From Apophysomyces variabilis (Eukaryota; Mucoromycota; Mucoromycetes; Mucorales; Mucoraceae): a stretch of 64,000 nt of DNA. Shown here one piece after another: positions 22,866 to 34,538 of the stretch. Below the pieces are notes generated by a model. The model did not search any database and was not told the DNA's origin. It saw only the letters and a list, made by a program, of their open reading frames with translations. The stretch's first letter is position 1. Every line of letters starts with the position of its first letter. The stretch spans positions 604,693-668,692 of the forward strand of contig MZZL01000408.1 of the NCBI GenBank assembly GCA_002749535.1, in the 5' to 3' direction. A program made the translations under genes and the position numbers.

Positions 22866-23339
22866 ACACTTGCTACCCAAATCATTAATTAATAATCAAC
22901 CTTCAACAAAACTCGTGCAATTCTGCGAGATGGTTAAATCATTTGGTCCATACAGTGTGCTGGGGAATCATGCGTTGAGCGGGTTCGGATTTCTTCCGCT
23001 TTAGCAAAGATAATTCTTCTGAAATGCAGTATGAACCTTTACTATCGAAATGTTATATCTAGTTATCAAAGTCGGATAAAGAATGATATGACTATGGGTC
23101 AAACAACTTTTTACATTATAGCTTGCTGATCAGACAGGGGAAACTACTTGATTACTCTGTTAGCAAATGCGCAACTTTCTGTGTCTCCTATACATCTCGA
23201 CTTGGGGAATCTCAGAAGCCAATGTACTAGCATACGGTTACATGCTTCGTTCTGCTGAGTACATGTGCAACCGATATAAACCATACAATGACTCTCACTT
23301 CTTGAGTAAAACCCCTCTCGCAACTTCTACTGTTGAACA

Positions 23340-25148
23340 ATGGCAAGCGACCGTCCTCTTATCGCAGGCATAACCCAAATGGCGCTCACTTCATCGGCTA
23401 ATGAGTTGCCACCTGCTGTCCTGCGCAACATTGCTGCTCGATTGTCAAGAATGACGCTACTCACAGTTATCACCGTTTGTCGCTCATGGAATGCTACACT
23501 TACATCTCAACTTTACAGCACTGTAGAAATACAGATGGAGGACCAACTGGAATTATTTGTTAACACCTTGACTACTATAGCCCCAGACAAGAGACTCGGC
23601 TTCCTTGTGTTCAACTTCTCCACGGATACCTTTCTAGACGAGGATACCGCCCATCTACTGCCACGGCTTCTCCCAAATGTCATTAGCGTGTCATGTCCAT
23701 ACAACCATGCTTTAGGTCGGGAAATTCTACCTATTTTGCAGGAATGGAAGCAACTTAGAAAGATATCGCGCTTGCGTTTGAAGGCGTTTACCACTCTGCC
23801 GACAGAGTTTCTTCGAAACAGACTCTCCGAATTAGAATTGGGCGGATCCACCATTGAAGCATGGATTGACACTGTGGCAGAAATCAAAACACTAGAGCGT
23901 CTATGCATAACAGTTCCCGACTACAGGACTTCCGAACAAATTGTCTGCGGAAACACAAGTCTTGACTCGCTAGAAAAGCTTCAAAACGGTCTTCCCCGGC
24001 TGCGGTCTTTCAGCTTGAAGATCTTTCAAATCAATGGAGATTTACCAGAACATATCGTACCGTGCAACACGTTACGCGAACTTGAATTCCAAACGATGTA
24101 CTGCAACGATGCTTGCGGTGAGTATTTTGCGCGAAAGTACCCGAAACTTGAAAAGTTAGCCATCGAGGGACAATGTCTCTGGATGGATATCGCTCCTCTA
24201 GCCATCTCGTTCCCTTTCCTTCGAGAGTTCGCCACAAGTGATCAAGCTCGCTACATCAAGTTTTTCGATGTACGTGCAATGGCTGGTCTAACTATCTCGC
24301 ATGTTAGTTTCTGCGACACTATTCCTTGGCAATTTGAGAAGCTCCAAGCTTTCCATACGGCACTCGCCAATGTCCAACTGGATTCATCGTGCATCGGAGT
24401 ACCCATCAAGGAAATAATAGAGCATTTAAAGGCTTGCGAAACATTGGCTACTTTGGACATGCGCTATCATCACCAAACTATGAATTTAGACTGGATCGTC
24501 AACGGGCAGCAAAACTTGAGAAACCTTACGCTTCGTTGCACGAAAGTTTCTGTCAGCAAGGAGGACACAACAACCATGTTTTCTCACAAATTGAAACGGC
24601 TCCATATGACAGCAAGTATTATAGAAGATGATGTCTATTTGTATCTATCGCGACAGTGTGTCCATCTGGAAAATCTTGAATCTTACTATAGAGAACCGAT
24701 TTCGCAGCAGCACTTGGTATATTATCCGTGGCCAGGGCTCCAATGTCTGGTGGTTATGTTCCATTTCAATGAGGCTTGTAATTTGACACGGATGAAGGAG
24801 GAGGAACGCATCAAAGCTGGGCATCCAATTGCTTACAAATCAGACGAAAATTATGAATCACTCGGACGCACACATCGGCTTCGCTACCGGTCCTCAGATG
24901 AGAACTTGAATGTTTCTCGGCAGAATCCGTCGAAACCAGAGGATATGATGAACGATATACAGAAGAAGGACGATTTGTCATCCACAATCCAGCTGCAAGG
25001 GGAGTCGGATGAACAAATACCATTACCTACAGAACCTATTATCCACGTTGTTTGTCATTATGTGGACCTCATTAATATAGGTCTTCGCAACAAATACTTC
25101 ATTAGCCGTGGCCACCTGCATCCAAAGCTATTAGGAAGCGATTACTGA
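23340..25148 (+). CDS. F-box/leucine-rich-repeat protein (left copy)
   Basis: Intronless 602-aa ORF. An F-box-like motif lies near residues 18-60 (NELPPAVLRNIAARLSRM, then VITVCRSWNATLTSQLYS). A long series of degenerate leucine-rich repeats follows to about residue 480 (for example LSELELGGSTIEAW, LRSFSLKIFQING, LRELEFQTM, LATLDMRYHH, LKRLHMTAS). The last 120 residues are polar. F-box proteins recruit substrates to SCF ubiquitin ligases through Skp1, and LRRs usually bind the substrate; the target here is unknown. Such genes are numerous in Mucorales. The start at 23340 is the first ATG of the frame and precedes the F-box by the usual short leader. An identical copy lies in the other arm. 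Confidence 0.85.
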   Translation: MASDRPLIAGITQMALTSSANELPPAVLRNIAARLSRMTLLTVITVCRSWNATLTSQLYSTVEIQMEDQLELFVNTLTTIAPDKRLGFLVFNFSTDTFLDEDTAHLLPRLLPNVISVSCPYNHALGREILPILQEWKQLRKISRLRLKAFTTLPTEFLRNRLSELELGGSTIEAWIDTVAEIKTLERLCITVPDYRTSEQIVCGNTSLDSLEKLQNGLPRLRSFSLKIFQINGDLPEHIVPCNTLRELEFQTMYCNDACGEYFARKYPKLEKLAIEGQCLWMDIAPLAISFPFLREFATSDQARYIKFFDVRAMAGLTISHVSFCDTIPWQFEKLQAFHTALANVQLDSSCIGVPIKEIIEHLKACETLATLDMRYHHQTMNLDWIVNGQQNLRNLTLRCTKVSVSKEDTTTMFSHKLKRLHMTASIIEDDVYLYLSRQCVHLENLESYYREPISQQHLVYYPWPGLQCLVVMFHFNEACNLTRMKEEERIKAGHPIAYKSDENYESLGRTHRLRYRSSDENLNVSRQNPSKPEDMMNDIQKKDDLSSTIQLQGESDEQIPLPTEPIIHVVCHYVDLINIGLRNKYFISRGHLHPKLLGSDY

Positions 25149-27848
25149 ATAGATTAGCAGTAAACAGTGTTTTCTTGCGGTTTACTTTTCTATCTTTTTC
25201 TCTGAGCACGTTTCGTCGCCTATCATGCAATTTAACGCACTTTGTCACATACACAACTTAGAATTTTTTCAAATGCAAAAGAAAAAAAACAGGACATTTT
25301 AAAGTGTATTTGCCTTCCAACGTATGTAACAAATAGCGAATGAAATAACTAAAGAAAGCGGAGCGGTTATTCGCACCAAGTACGTCGTTATATTTTAGGT
25401 AACTTTAACACTTTGATTATATGTTTTCTTAATCCAAACCACTCTGACCAGCTCAATCCACATGAGCAGACACGCGCCCCTTCTTTTATAAAGTTAGCAT
25501 ATTAAAATATTGCACTATAAATCACCATTTATCAAAACAATTGACTGCCGTTGCTGTCATGCGCGAAGTAGTTCTGTTGTCCGGACTTCTTACCAACAAC
25601 AACGGTAAAACACTTTAGGCTCCAGAGCGAGCAATGGAGGAATCAACCTTCCAAACAAGTACTTTTGTTTCGCTATTTCCTCCTCAGTACGTACAGTCAT
25701 AGGGATCTGTTTCTACGGTGGTCTCATACCGTGTAAAACATTGATCTTTGAAGGCATGCGAACAATTCATGCAATCTGATATTGTTTGTACTCAGGAACG
25801 CACGATCCAGCATTTGGAAACACCCGCATGGTGTGGCCTCACTGATGCCAGAGCTGATACTGCTGCACGGCATTTTCATCTCCTGCAACAATTTCTGAAG
25901 AAGTTGCTCGAGTACTTTACCGACCATGTTAATTTTGAACCTGTAACTGTCGATTTCTGCAGACAATTTCCAGGGCGCGTTTCGGCGTAGCTTCTACAAA
26001 ATGTTTTGCACGTATCCCCTCTTTGTTATGGGCGTAATTCATGCGAGAAGATTCGCATCACTCAGCTGATCTGCCCATCGGCGCCAGTCCTTTCTTAATA
26101 CAATGTAAACACAGCGTTATGATGGCCTCTGATATACTTGTCTAGGGCAGATAAGCTTTTCCCAATACGGGGATGGTTGAAACTACCGGTAAACGTTGTT
26201 AATTGGAAGATGTACCAAAGATAAATAAATGAATAGCCTGTGCGATTTCCATACTTTGCAAATTTTCCAATTCTCTCATTAACTTGCTTGTGTGGACTAT
26301 ACGCCTACTAAGACAGCCGCTTGTAGTAAAAACCCAATCCGATTGTCTGGGGAAGACCGTATGAATACTTACCGAAACCATTCCGAGCTTTTATAGAAAA
26401 ACGTGGAAATGCATCAAGATTTGTTTATTTGCGATGATTGAGATTCATTTGCAAATGTTGTAACGTATTATGTGGCACCAGCGCTTATGCTTTGTGTCTG
26501 GAAAATGTACTTGGCAGACCATCAAGTACAAGTCATGGGCCATCATTTAACCGATAAAAGTGGAGATGAACGGTACCAGGTCCTCATCACAAGCGAGATG
26601 GCTGGGTTATGGCACGTTGCCAAACGAGACGCTCAATGGTACAATATATTCAACGAATTACAATTCATAGTATAAACATCTCCAGCTAGCTGCGCATACA
26701 CTCACTTTGATATGCATCGTAGGGCTTTTGTGTATTACAACACCAAAAGAAAAATCGACTTTTCTGTTTAGGAGTCGATTCGGCCGTAAGGCAACGAACG
26801 CTGAAAACGGCCAGTTAATCATTTGTAGTCAACGGATGCTACCGTTGAACCTTCCTGTGCGCCACCCTGTGGATCTGCCCATGACCCAGCAATGGAATTT
26901 ACGCCGTCTCCTAACTCCACTAGCTCCCCTCTATCGTTTTCGTCTGTCTCCTCACCTTGGAAAAGTAAGACTAGAATGTTGCACAATAATTCTTCTTTTT
27001 CTTAATCTCAATTTGATCTAGGAGGTTACGAGAAAGCTATAATTTGCTCGAAGCGGAGATCGAGAAGACTCAATAACGATTACGGCATTTCCTAACGAGA
27101 GCGTGCTGTATTGGAAGAACTCCTAGTTGATCCCTTAGAGGGCTACAATCGATCGGGTCAATCTGGGCTGGGCCATAACTGGGTTGGGCTTCAAGTCCTA
27201 AACATATATAACATTGCTCTTCCCACACATTATATATTATCACAAGAAATTGTACATGTCATGCTGCCTGTACCAATTATATGCCTTATCCAGGGTAGAA
27301 GCTTTTTGTCTCTGGTACCTGACTACAAATGACGTTTATTATTCAATCGGGCTGCTTAGAAAGTTATCACCGGAATTGATTTTTAGCAAAAGAAACCATG
27401 ACAGGACTGTTGTCAACTTTTACAGCTTGTTAGTTGGGCAATATATTATTACTATAACCAAGGGTAATGCTCCTCCTAAACACGCTTCCTATCAAGTAAA
27501 ATCATGGCCATCTTTACATGACTCAGAAATGCTTCGAAATACATATCAAATGTCTCGGGTAAAATGATTACAGTATCTGTTACTTGCATGTTGATGTAAC
27601 GTTAGCCAAAGTTCTATTGTACAATGCCATGTTTACAGCTTAGCTTACACAGCATCTCAGATTAAGATCTTTTCTAGATACGGTTGGAAGTAACGCAATA
27701 CAAGGGCTTTGCGGGCCGGGTATTTCCAGACAGGGTTGCACCATCATCATGTCATGTCCTACTCGAAACATTCAACTGACTGACATTTGCTGTTCTTTAA
27801 ATATAAAATGCAAACCAGCAACTGTAAGTGTTTTCTATTCGGTTAAAC
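25149..27848. other. left arm region with only unassigned short ORFs
   Basis: About 2.7 kb downstream of the F-box gene. Short frames (25748-25990 plus, overlapped by 25724-25966 minus; 26472-26675 plus; 26707-27021 plus; 27111-27332 plus) have no recognised domain and may be exons of unknown genes or chance. All recur exactly in the right arm, so conservation between arms is not evidence of coding here. Confidence 0.35.
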
Positions 27849-28052
27849 ATGATATCCTTTTCAATCGTCTTCTTATTTGCAATCCTTTCCCTTGCCTTGG
27901 CCGAGTCACTTTATCGCATCGGTTATACAGGACGGGAATATTACTATGCACCTCTTGGAGTTAAAGACATGTTATCACCAATAGGATCGTATACAAAAAA
28001 TGACCCGGATGTTGTGAACGAGCTATACTACCGTGAGCAAGACCCTACATAA
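27849..28052 (+). CDS. small secreted peptide, uncharacterised (left copy)
   Basis: A 67-aa ORF starting with a clear signal peptide (MISFSIVFLFAILSLALA) and a Tyr-rich mature part containing RIGYTGREYYYAP and ELYYREQD. It has no cysteines. Downstream, in another frame, 28065-28197 is also open with Tyr/Phe-rich sequence (FFPYALDFYSNYS, YTFYANDTKFYPRQ) ending at a TAG. The real product may therefore be longer through an intron or may be frameshifted; no clean GT-AG pair joins the two frames. I do not recognise the family. Export from the cell is inferred from the signal peptide only. Confidence 0.45.
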   Translation: MISFSIVFLFAILSLALAESLYRIGYTGREYYYAPLGVKDMLSPIGSYTKNDPDVVNELYYREQDPT

Positions 28053-28266
28053 AAGATCTCCGAAGCCCTTTGCAAAATCGTATCCCTTAGACGTTCAACG
28101 TATCAAGTTCTTCCCGTATGCTCTAGACTTCTATAGCAACTACAGCATTGTTTACACCTTCTACGCGAACGACACCAAGTTCTATCCCAGACAGTAGAAT
28201 CAACGAACAGAAATTTACACTCTTCTAGTAAACACAAAAATGACATTGGACATACACTAGAATATA

Positions 28267-28353
28267 CACTGTGGGAAATTTTTTGTCTGCTTCGTTGGGA
28301 TTCGTCGTTAGCTAAAGGAGATTCGACGAAGCTGACGAAAAATTCCTACAGTG
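28267..28353. mobile_element. 87-bp palindromic MITE-like element (left copy)
   Basis: Short hairpin-forming element bounded by inverted repeats. The left end reads CACTGTGGGAAATTTTTTGT. The right end, read on the minus strand, begins CACTGTAGGAATTTTTCGTC, and both continue into GCTTCGT. The ends resemble those of the CACTA-type MITE at 8882-9087 (CACTATGGGAAATG). No target duplication is evident (ata on the left, ccc on the right), so the boundaries are less certain. It could also act as a transcript-end hairpin for the adjacent secreted-peptide ORF. Confidence 0.6.
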
Positions 28354-28585
28354 CCCATAATTGATCTGTGTCGAGCAGATATACGATATTTTCGTCCTGT
28401 GCTCATTTGAGACATTAAATAAACTTAATTCCATCTGTGTATACGAGATTAAGCTATAGTAGCTGCGTAGAAACCTATGCTCCGTAGCAGACTGGTGGAT
28501 CGTAAGGGTAGAATAACTGCAAATTTATTATTTTCTTTTTCCTCGCAAAAGACACAGTACTTTGGCTGATCCAGCATTGATGAAA

Positions 28586-29242
28586 TTATCCTCGAGCAAA
28601 TTTTTGGAGGCCAGCTAGATCACCATTCCAAACGTCTTGATCACCTGGTTGACCACCGCGATCTGCGTATTGCCAGAACGAGTGGTACGACCACCCTGCA
28701 GGAAGAGGATTAGGTGTGCTACCCCAGCTAGCAAGCCACAACGGATTCTCGCTACCAAAGCTTCCATCATTCCCAGTACATTCCTTCCACCAGCTCGTAG
28801 TTATATAGATAACAGGAGGGCGACCAGTTCTAGCTTTGTACATGTTTGAAAAATCGTGAATCCAATTAAGCATTTGAGCTTGAGTTAGACCACTGCAGCC
28901 AGCCTCGAGGTCAATAGCGCCAGGAAGGGTTCTACCATCCGCAGACCATTACCCTCCATGAGCAAGGAAAAAATTGGCCTGCGCAGCACCGCTTGAATCA
29001 GCTGGACGGGCAAAATGGTACCCTCCTCGAATTAGGCCAACATTCGTAGCGCCAGTGTATTGGCTGTCAAACAGAGGGTTTATGTAATCGGTGCTCTCAG
29101 TGGCCTTGATATAGGCAAACTGAATTCCGCCAGCTTTTACAGAATTCCAGTTTATGGAGGGTTGATGCGAGGATACATCTATGCCAGTTGGGCCTGCACA
29201 ATGTGCAACAGAAGCACATAAAAGAAGGGCAGCTATCTTCAT
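28586..29242 (-). pseudogene. GH25 lysozyme with in-frame premature stop (left copy)
   Basis: Minus-strand frame of 219 codons, interrupted once by TAA at 28951-28949. Signal peptide MKIAALLLCASVAHCA, then the GH25 (Ch-type lysozyme) start GPTGIDVSSHQPSINW, FAYIKATEST and GGYHFARP. After the stop, in the same frame, come LPGAIDLEAGC (the conserved Asp/Glu pair), PPVIYITTSWWKECTG and SYHSFWQYADRGG. GH25 enzymes cleave the beta-1,4 bond between N-acetylmuramic acid and N-acetylglucosamine in bacterial peptidoglycan. The stop falls between HGG and WSADG, where relatives usually have glycine, and removes both catalytic carboxylates from the first product. No plausible intron removes it (the only GT-AG pair is 21 bases). 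Readthrough or a base error are the alternatives. The right arm carries the same stop. Confidence 0.85.
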
Positions 29243-30412
29243 AATCGTAAGGGAAATATGATGGCTACTGATGTGTGATAGATCTGCAAATCCGTTAATT
29301 GCAATTCGCAGAAATCAGTAAAATCTTTACAGTTGTACAAAGAAGCAATGCGTGAATTGCCGAGAGTTGTCTGTCAAAGTTTTTAAAAATATAGATGTGA
29401 GATTGATGAACTAGGCTAACTCATCAATGGCATAAAAATCAAACTAATAAGCTGAATGCTCATTATTTACCTTGCTTTTGTGTTGAAGAGCACTATGAAG
29501 GTTGAGGACGTGAGAATTCGTTTTGTATGGAAATAGAACTATGATAAATTTGAATATTTGAAGCTCAGTGAGAAGAAAGCACGCTATATGAGATGCGACT
29601 CTAAGCTGACAACAATGACAAGGGTTGCTAGGCGTATAGGACATCACATTAAAGGAAGAGAATGTTTCTCACCTTGATTTGCTTTTCCAAACTGCCGAGG
29701 AAGGCGAAAGTGTAAGAAGAACACGGTAGACCCTTTTTATATGTGAAAGGCTATGCACCTTGGATTTGTAATGTATAGACAAGCCATGGTACGCAGGTTA
29801 ACGACTGGACTATGAGGGATCAAATGCAGGATAGCATCAGGAATACAGGACGTGCAACGGTAAGACAATGCAAAGAATTTGCAGAGGTAGTGTTTGTACC
29901 CCTTGCTTCTTTCTTGCAACCGAACCCAAACAAACACTAAACGGACAACAGCAATAGCAACTGAATGTTAATTCTCAACATCAAACCTTTTACTTATATG
30001 TAAGGGTAATCGACTGTACCAATTTCTTATAAAGGAGTTAATAGTTTTTAGTGTTGGTTATCTCTTTCTCTTCGACAAACTAAGACTCTTTCTTCATTTA
30101 ACTAATCAGTTAATGTTAGAAATGGTTTTGGTTCCTCCGTTCCTCCGTGAAAGAAAGAAGGTCGGTTCTGGTTCCAGTCCAGGTTTCGATTCCTCGGTTC
30201 TGTCGTTGAACCGTATGCAGGACTACAGTAACCATAAGCTGACGGACACATGGCTGGCCCGCGACAGCTGACTGTTCACTGATAGTAGACTGTGATCCTT
30301 TGATAAACAAGAAAAGCCTCAAGAACAAAGTAAATACTACATGCATTGAGAGCCCCGGTCCATTTATTAAGTCTTTTGTTTTGTACGATGGGAACGAATC
30401 ATGCATGTAAGC
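29243..30412. other. inner left-arm region without supported gene
   Basis: About 1.2 kb. A stretch near 30116-30200 is rich in GGTTC/GGTTCC and its variants. A 50-bp segment at 29969-30018 recurs in direct orientation just after the N, at 30414-30464. Minus-strand frames at 29444-29647, 29737-29937 and 30116-30406 have no domain and look non-coding. Confidence 0.4.
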
Positions 30413-30413
30413 N
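30413..30413. other. single ambiguous base N, probable assembly join
   Basis: The only N in the window. It sits exactly at the inner end of the left repeat arm and directly before a copy of a 50-bp sequence found 445 bp upstream. This suggests that contigs were joined or a repeat was not resolved here. Confidence 0.95.
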
Positions 30414-33368
30414 TAATCCTCAACATCAAAACCTTTTACTTATATGTAAGGGTAATCGACTGTAAATAAATTCCTTATTTAGAAACGGAGTTTAAACGCA
30501 AATTTTGAACATTGTTGATTATATATTTGGCGCACCATAGCAGTTTCAGATTATGCATTTCCTTTTCATAGCCCATTTTTACTTCACATTTTGTATAATA
30601 TCCAAGACGAGTGGTAATATATGTGGTTTTTCCTAAAGAGTGAGCTCTTTTGCAAATAATTATAAATGCAACAACAGAGAAAGATTTATTTTTTGGATAC
30701 AGAAGGAACAATAAATGGTAACGAAGAAATGTTCGAATAGGACTGTGAGAAGTAAAGCAATACATGCAGGTTTTTCTAGAGGGATACATATCCAATAACT
30801 AGGCTAAGCACTTTTTATTACCCGCTGATCCTGTCATTTGGTGCATCTGGTTTAAAGTGACTAACTTTTCTCATTGTTATTTCCAGAAAAACTAGGATTG
30901 ATACAGCTATTCGAACATTCGACAGCGCATGCCAATTGTTCAGACATTGCCTTATTCCATAAAATAGGGACTCTAACCTAAAGTTGTAGATCCAGGAACT
31001 CTCCACGGCGCGGCGCGCAGCTTCACAGAGCAATATAAACAAACTTCTGCACCTGGAAAAGGAAACTGGAAGGAGTTTTTTAAGGTTGGTAACTCTAGCC
31101 CGAATGCATGATAGTAGTGCATACTGCCTTGACCCGGGCATTATTGCGAATGGTCGGGATTGTTTGGACACGGACGGAACCATCTTGACATTGTAAGAGG
31201 GCAATTGATCTGTATAAAAGCCCTTGAATTGTTTTCTTCCACTATCATTTCTTTGAAATTGACCTTCATATCTTGCGCTCTACAGAACCTCCCTCATTTT
31301 TTCTCTCAAGGACCTTTGCACTAATTGAAATTGCTTCTTTCTGTCACAATCTTAATCTTGATTTTTTACTGGTTTCGCGTTATCTCGCCCTGCCGTTCGC
31401 TCTAAGCTAAAGCCGCTTAGATACGTACAGGTAACAATGACGCATTATATTTAGCAAAGATGGAAATCAAGCCAACGTTCTTCCTACGCCTAAATATCTT
31501 TTTTTAACAATGAGTTACTCGCATTAACAGGATTGTCAAGCAGAAATAACTGAATATCCTTGTACCAATACAAAAAAAGCCAATTTGAGTTATCATGAAA
31601 TTCAACTCCCTTAGCTTTCTTTTCACCTACTTACCGGCAATCATCTCTGCCTCTCATTTTATCGCATACGATGGACAATATTACACAGGGGCCAACAGTG
31701 ATCTGGGTGCATGCGGTTGTTCGAATATTCCTTACCATGGCAGCTACAAGTGGTATGCTGATGGACAAAGTGCTCGACTGTACAATGACGTAGGCTGTCA
31801 GGGTGTTTCGCAAGATACATTATCTAGCTGGTGGAATAATGACGGCGACACAGGCTTTGGATGGAAATCGATATTCATCGAGTGCTAAAACACTTGTTTT
31901 GCATGCTATATTGTTTGCTTCAGAGACGCATAAATTCTCAAGATATGGCTTCACTTTATCACATGTCGTTCTTCGGACAATAAACATTATTTTATACATT
32001 TTAGCACCTTTTATTCATTTACTTTACTAATGTTTGTTCACTATTCAACAAGGTGCAAGAAAAAGTTTTACGTTAGAAAGAAAGACGAAGCTATAAAGAT
32101 GGCTTCGATCACCAATTATCAATAACTAAATAGAGACACACAGGCAACGCTTTTCCGCTTCCGTAACCCAGTTTCTATTGGCTAATGCATCTTAACTGCT
32201 TTTTCTAAAGCGTTAGCTAGATAAAGAAGCATTATTTGAACGCAAACTTAAAACAACGTTGCTATTCTAGTCTGTTTGTGAGAAGATGTAGCCAAAGTAA
32301 GGGTCAGAGGGTTGGCAAATGAAAATTATTGTAATCGCCTGCGGTATGTGAAACTGCTCTTTTGTTGCAAGAGGGTTATTGCACAGTTCATTCTATTTCG
32401 CATGCAAATTTAGGGCTGCAGGACAAACATTAATTACTTTAACCGTATCACTGTCTCCTTGGTGAGAGTTCACTGTCAATCCTTCAGGAAGAATCTAAGC
32501 GGGTTGAAAACGCCATCGTGATCAGACATAATTCATATAAAAGCAACAAATCACCTGACAGGATCGGGGAACTGACGATGATGCTTTTGTAAAAGTGAAT
32601 ACAAGGACAAAGGAAAAGGAAAAAAAAACGACTGCTTCCAATTATTTATCCACATGTGATCTAGTGCCTGTTCGGCTTCTAGGTGGACCAGTGATGGTAT
32701 TGTATGATCTGGGCTTTGCCAGATACTTTTTTCAACATAACATGGGAAACACGGCTTAGACTGCAGATACAGAAAAAGGCTGAGTGTTGTTCTTGCTTTT
32801 TCACTTTTCGCTTCTCATTTTTTCTTTTCGACTTTGAAAGAAAATCAAGAATAGAGCCCGTGTTTCTTTACAAATCCTAATGATGGATTTCCTTAGTCTC
32901 TATACCAGCCTTGCTTTATGAGCTTGGTTGATTGGCACTATAAAACTATATAACTGTCGTTGTTTTCCAAAATGCGGACAGGCTGCTACAACGCGCAAAG
33001 TACCCCGTCCATTTCATGTAGTCTGCATGCAATCCATTACGCTGCAGTATTACATTGTCATCAAGACTGCAACTGCACCGGCTTTCCGCAATACGTCCTT
33101 TTAACTGTGGAGAACTATTAGGCGCAGTAAAAGTTCGGATCACCTTAGTAACTCTTCATTTTCATGTAACCGTCAACCCATCATTTGCCAGGAACTTCTT
33201 CAACCTGAGGCTATCTTTTACTAGGCGAACTGATCCATAGGGCTCTATAAAATTCCTTGATATATTGCATGCCTAATGTTTGAAAGAAGTGCATTGTCTG
33301 CTATGCACATTAAAACACGATGCAAAGAATACGGCTGGCGTACCGAAAACTGGCTTAGGTTCAAAGAA
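30414..33368. other. spacer (loop) of the inverted repeat
   Basis: About 2.96 kb separating the arms, unique except for the first 51 bases (30414-30464), which repeat 29969-30018 with one substitution and one extra base. Apart from the secreted-protein gene at 31595-31888 I can support no gene. The minus-strand frame 30818-31204 (128 codons) has protein-like composition but no known motif. From 31900 to 33368 I see nothing recognisable. Confidence 0.5.
31595..31888 (+). CDS. small cysteine-containing secreted protein
   Basis: A 97-aa ORF with a signal peptide (MKFNSLSFLFTYLPAIISAS) and a mature part of about 77 residues. The mature part has four cysteines (GACGCSN, VGCQG, and a terminal Cys), many aromatic residues and the ending WKSIFIEC. 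The pattern, with Tyr/Gly-rich beta-strand-like segments (YYTGANSDLG, YHGSYKWYADG), is compatible with a small beta-sandwich such as a beta/gamma-crystallin-like or killer-toxin-like fold, but I cannot assign the family. Secretion is inferred. It is the only convincing gene in the repeat spacer and has no copy elsewhere in the window. Confidence 0.65.
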   Translation: MKFNSLSFLFTYLPAIISASHFIAYDGQYYTGANSDLGACGCSNIPYHGSYKWYADGQSARLYNDVGCQGVSQDTLSSWWNNDGDTGFGWKSIFIEC

Positions 33369-34538
33369 GCTTACATGCATGATTCGTTCCCATCGTACAA
33401 AACAAAAGACTTAATAAATGGACCGGGGCTCTCAATGCATGTAGTATTTACTTTGTTCTTGAGGCTTTTCTTGTTTATCAAAGGATCACAGTCTACTATC
33501 AGTGAACAGTCAGCTGTCGCGGGCCAGCCATGTGTCCGTCAGCTTATGGTTACTGTAGTCCTGCATACGGTTCAACGACAGAACCGAGGAATCGAAACCT
33601 GGACTGGAACCAGAACCGACCTTCTTTCTTTCACGGAGGAACGGAGGAACCAAAACCATTTCTAACATTAACTGATTAGTTAAATGAAGAAAGAGTCTTA
33701 GTTTGTCGAAGAGAAAGAGATAACCAACACTAAAAACTATTAACTCCTTTATAAGAAATTGGTACAGTCGATTACCCTTACATATAAGTAAAAGGTTTGA
33801 TGTTGAGAATTAACATTCAGTTGCTATTGCTGTTGTCCGTTTAGTGTTTGTTTGGGTTCGGTTGCAAGAAAGAAGCAAGGGGTACAAACACTACCTCTGC
33901 AAATTCTTTGCATTGTCTTACCGTTGCACGTCCTGTATTCCTGATGCTATCCTGCATTTGATCCCTCATAGTCCAGTCGTTAACCTGCGTACCATGGCTT
34001 GTCTATACATTACAAATCCAAGGTGCATAGCCTTTCACATATAAAAAGGGTCTACCGTGTTCTTCTTACACTTTCGCCTTCCTCGGCAGTTTGGAAAAGC
34101 AAATCAAGGTGAGAAACATTCTCTTCCTTTAATGTGATGTCCTATACGCCTAGCAACCCTTGTCATTGTTGTCAGCTTAGAGTCGCATCTCATATAGCGT
34201 GCTTTCTTCTCACTGAGCTTCAAATATTCAAATTTATCATAGTTCTATTTCCATACAAAACGAATTCTCACGTCCTCAACCTTCATAGTGCTCTTCAACA
34301 CAAAAGCAAGGTAAATAATGAGCATTCAGCTTATTAGTTTGATTTTTATGCCATTGATGAGTTAGCCTAGTTCATCAATCTCACATCTATATTTTTAAAA
34401 ACTTTGACAGACAACTCTCGGCAATTCACGCATTGCTTCTTTGTACAACTGTAAAGATTTTACTGATTTCTGCGAATTGCAATTAACGGATTTGCAGATC
34501 TATCACACATCAGTAGCCATCATATTTCCCTTACGATT

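Larger units (their letters stand above)
23141..30412 (+). repeat. left arm of giant inverted repeat (7,272 bp)
   Basis: This stretch is the reverse complement of 33369-40639. Every paired landmark has coordinates summing to 63781 (for example F-box gene 23340-25148 against 38633-40441, lysozyme gene 28586-29242 against 34539-35195), so there is no net indel across almost the whole arm. The predicted proteins are identical. I found two differences, both near the outer tip: T/C at 23158 (ctctgtt here against ctccgtt) and one extra base near 23195-23200 (tacatctcgac here against tacattcgac). I did not align every base. The inner end coincides with the single N at 30413. Confidence 0.95.

Noticed and set aside
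23513..23908. 131-codon minus-strand ORF inside the F-box gene (and its mirror at 39873-40268)
   Set aside because: Antisense shadow of an intact 602-codon gene with clear F-box/LRR features. No own motif.
28053..28197. Second exon of the small secreted peptide
   Set aside because: The frame after 28065 looks coding, but no GT-AG pair joins it in phase with the first ORF. Left as a note, not annotated.
30116..30220. tRNA-like T-arm (ggtttcgattcc) in the inner repeat arm
   Set aside because: No matching acceptor, D or anticodon arm could be folded. The stretch is part of a GGTTC-rich repeat. I found no convincing tRNA or rRNA gene anywhere in the window.
33276..33665. 129-codon ORF spanning the border of spacer and right arm
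   Set aside because: It crosses the repeat junction and has no domain or coding bias. The arm part is equally open in the left copy by chance of duplication.
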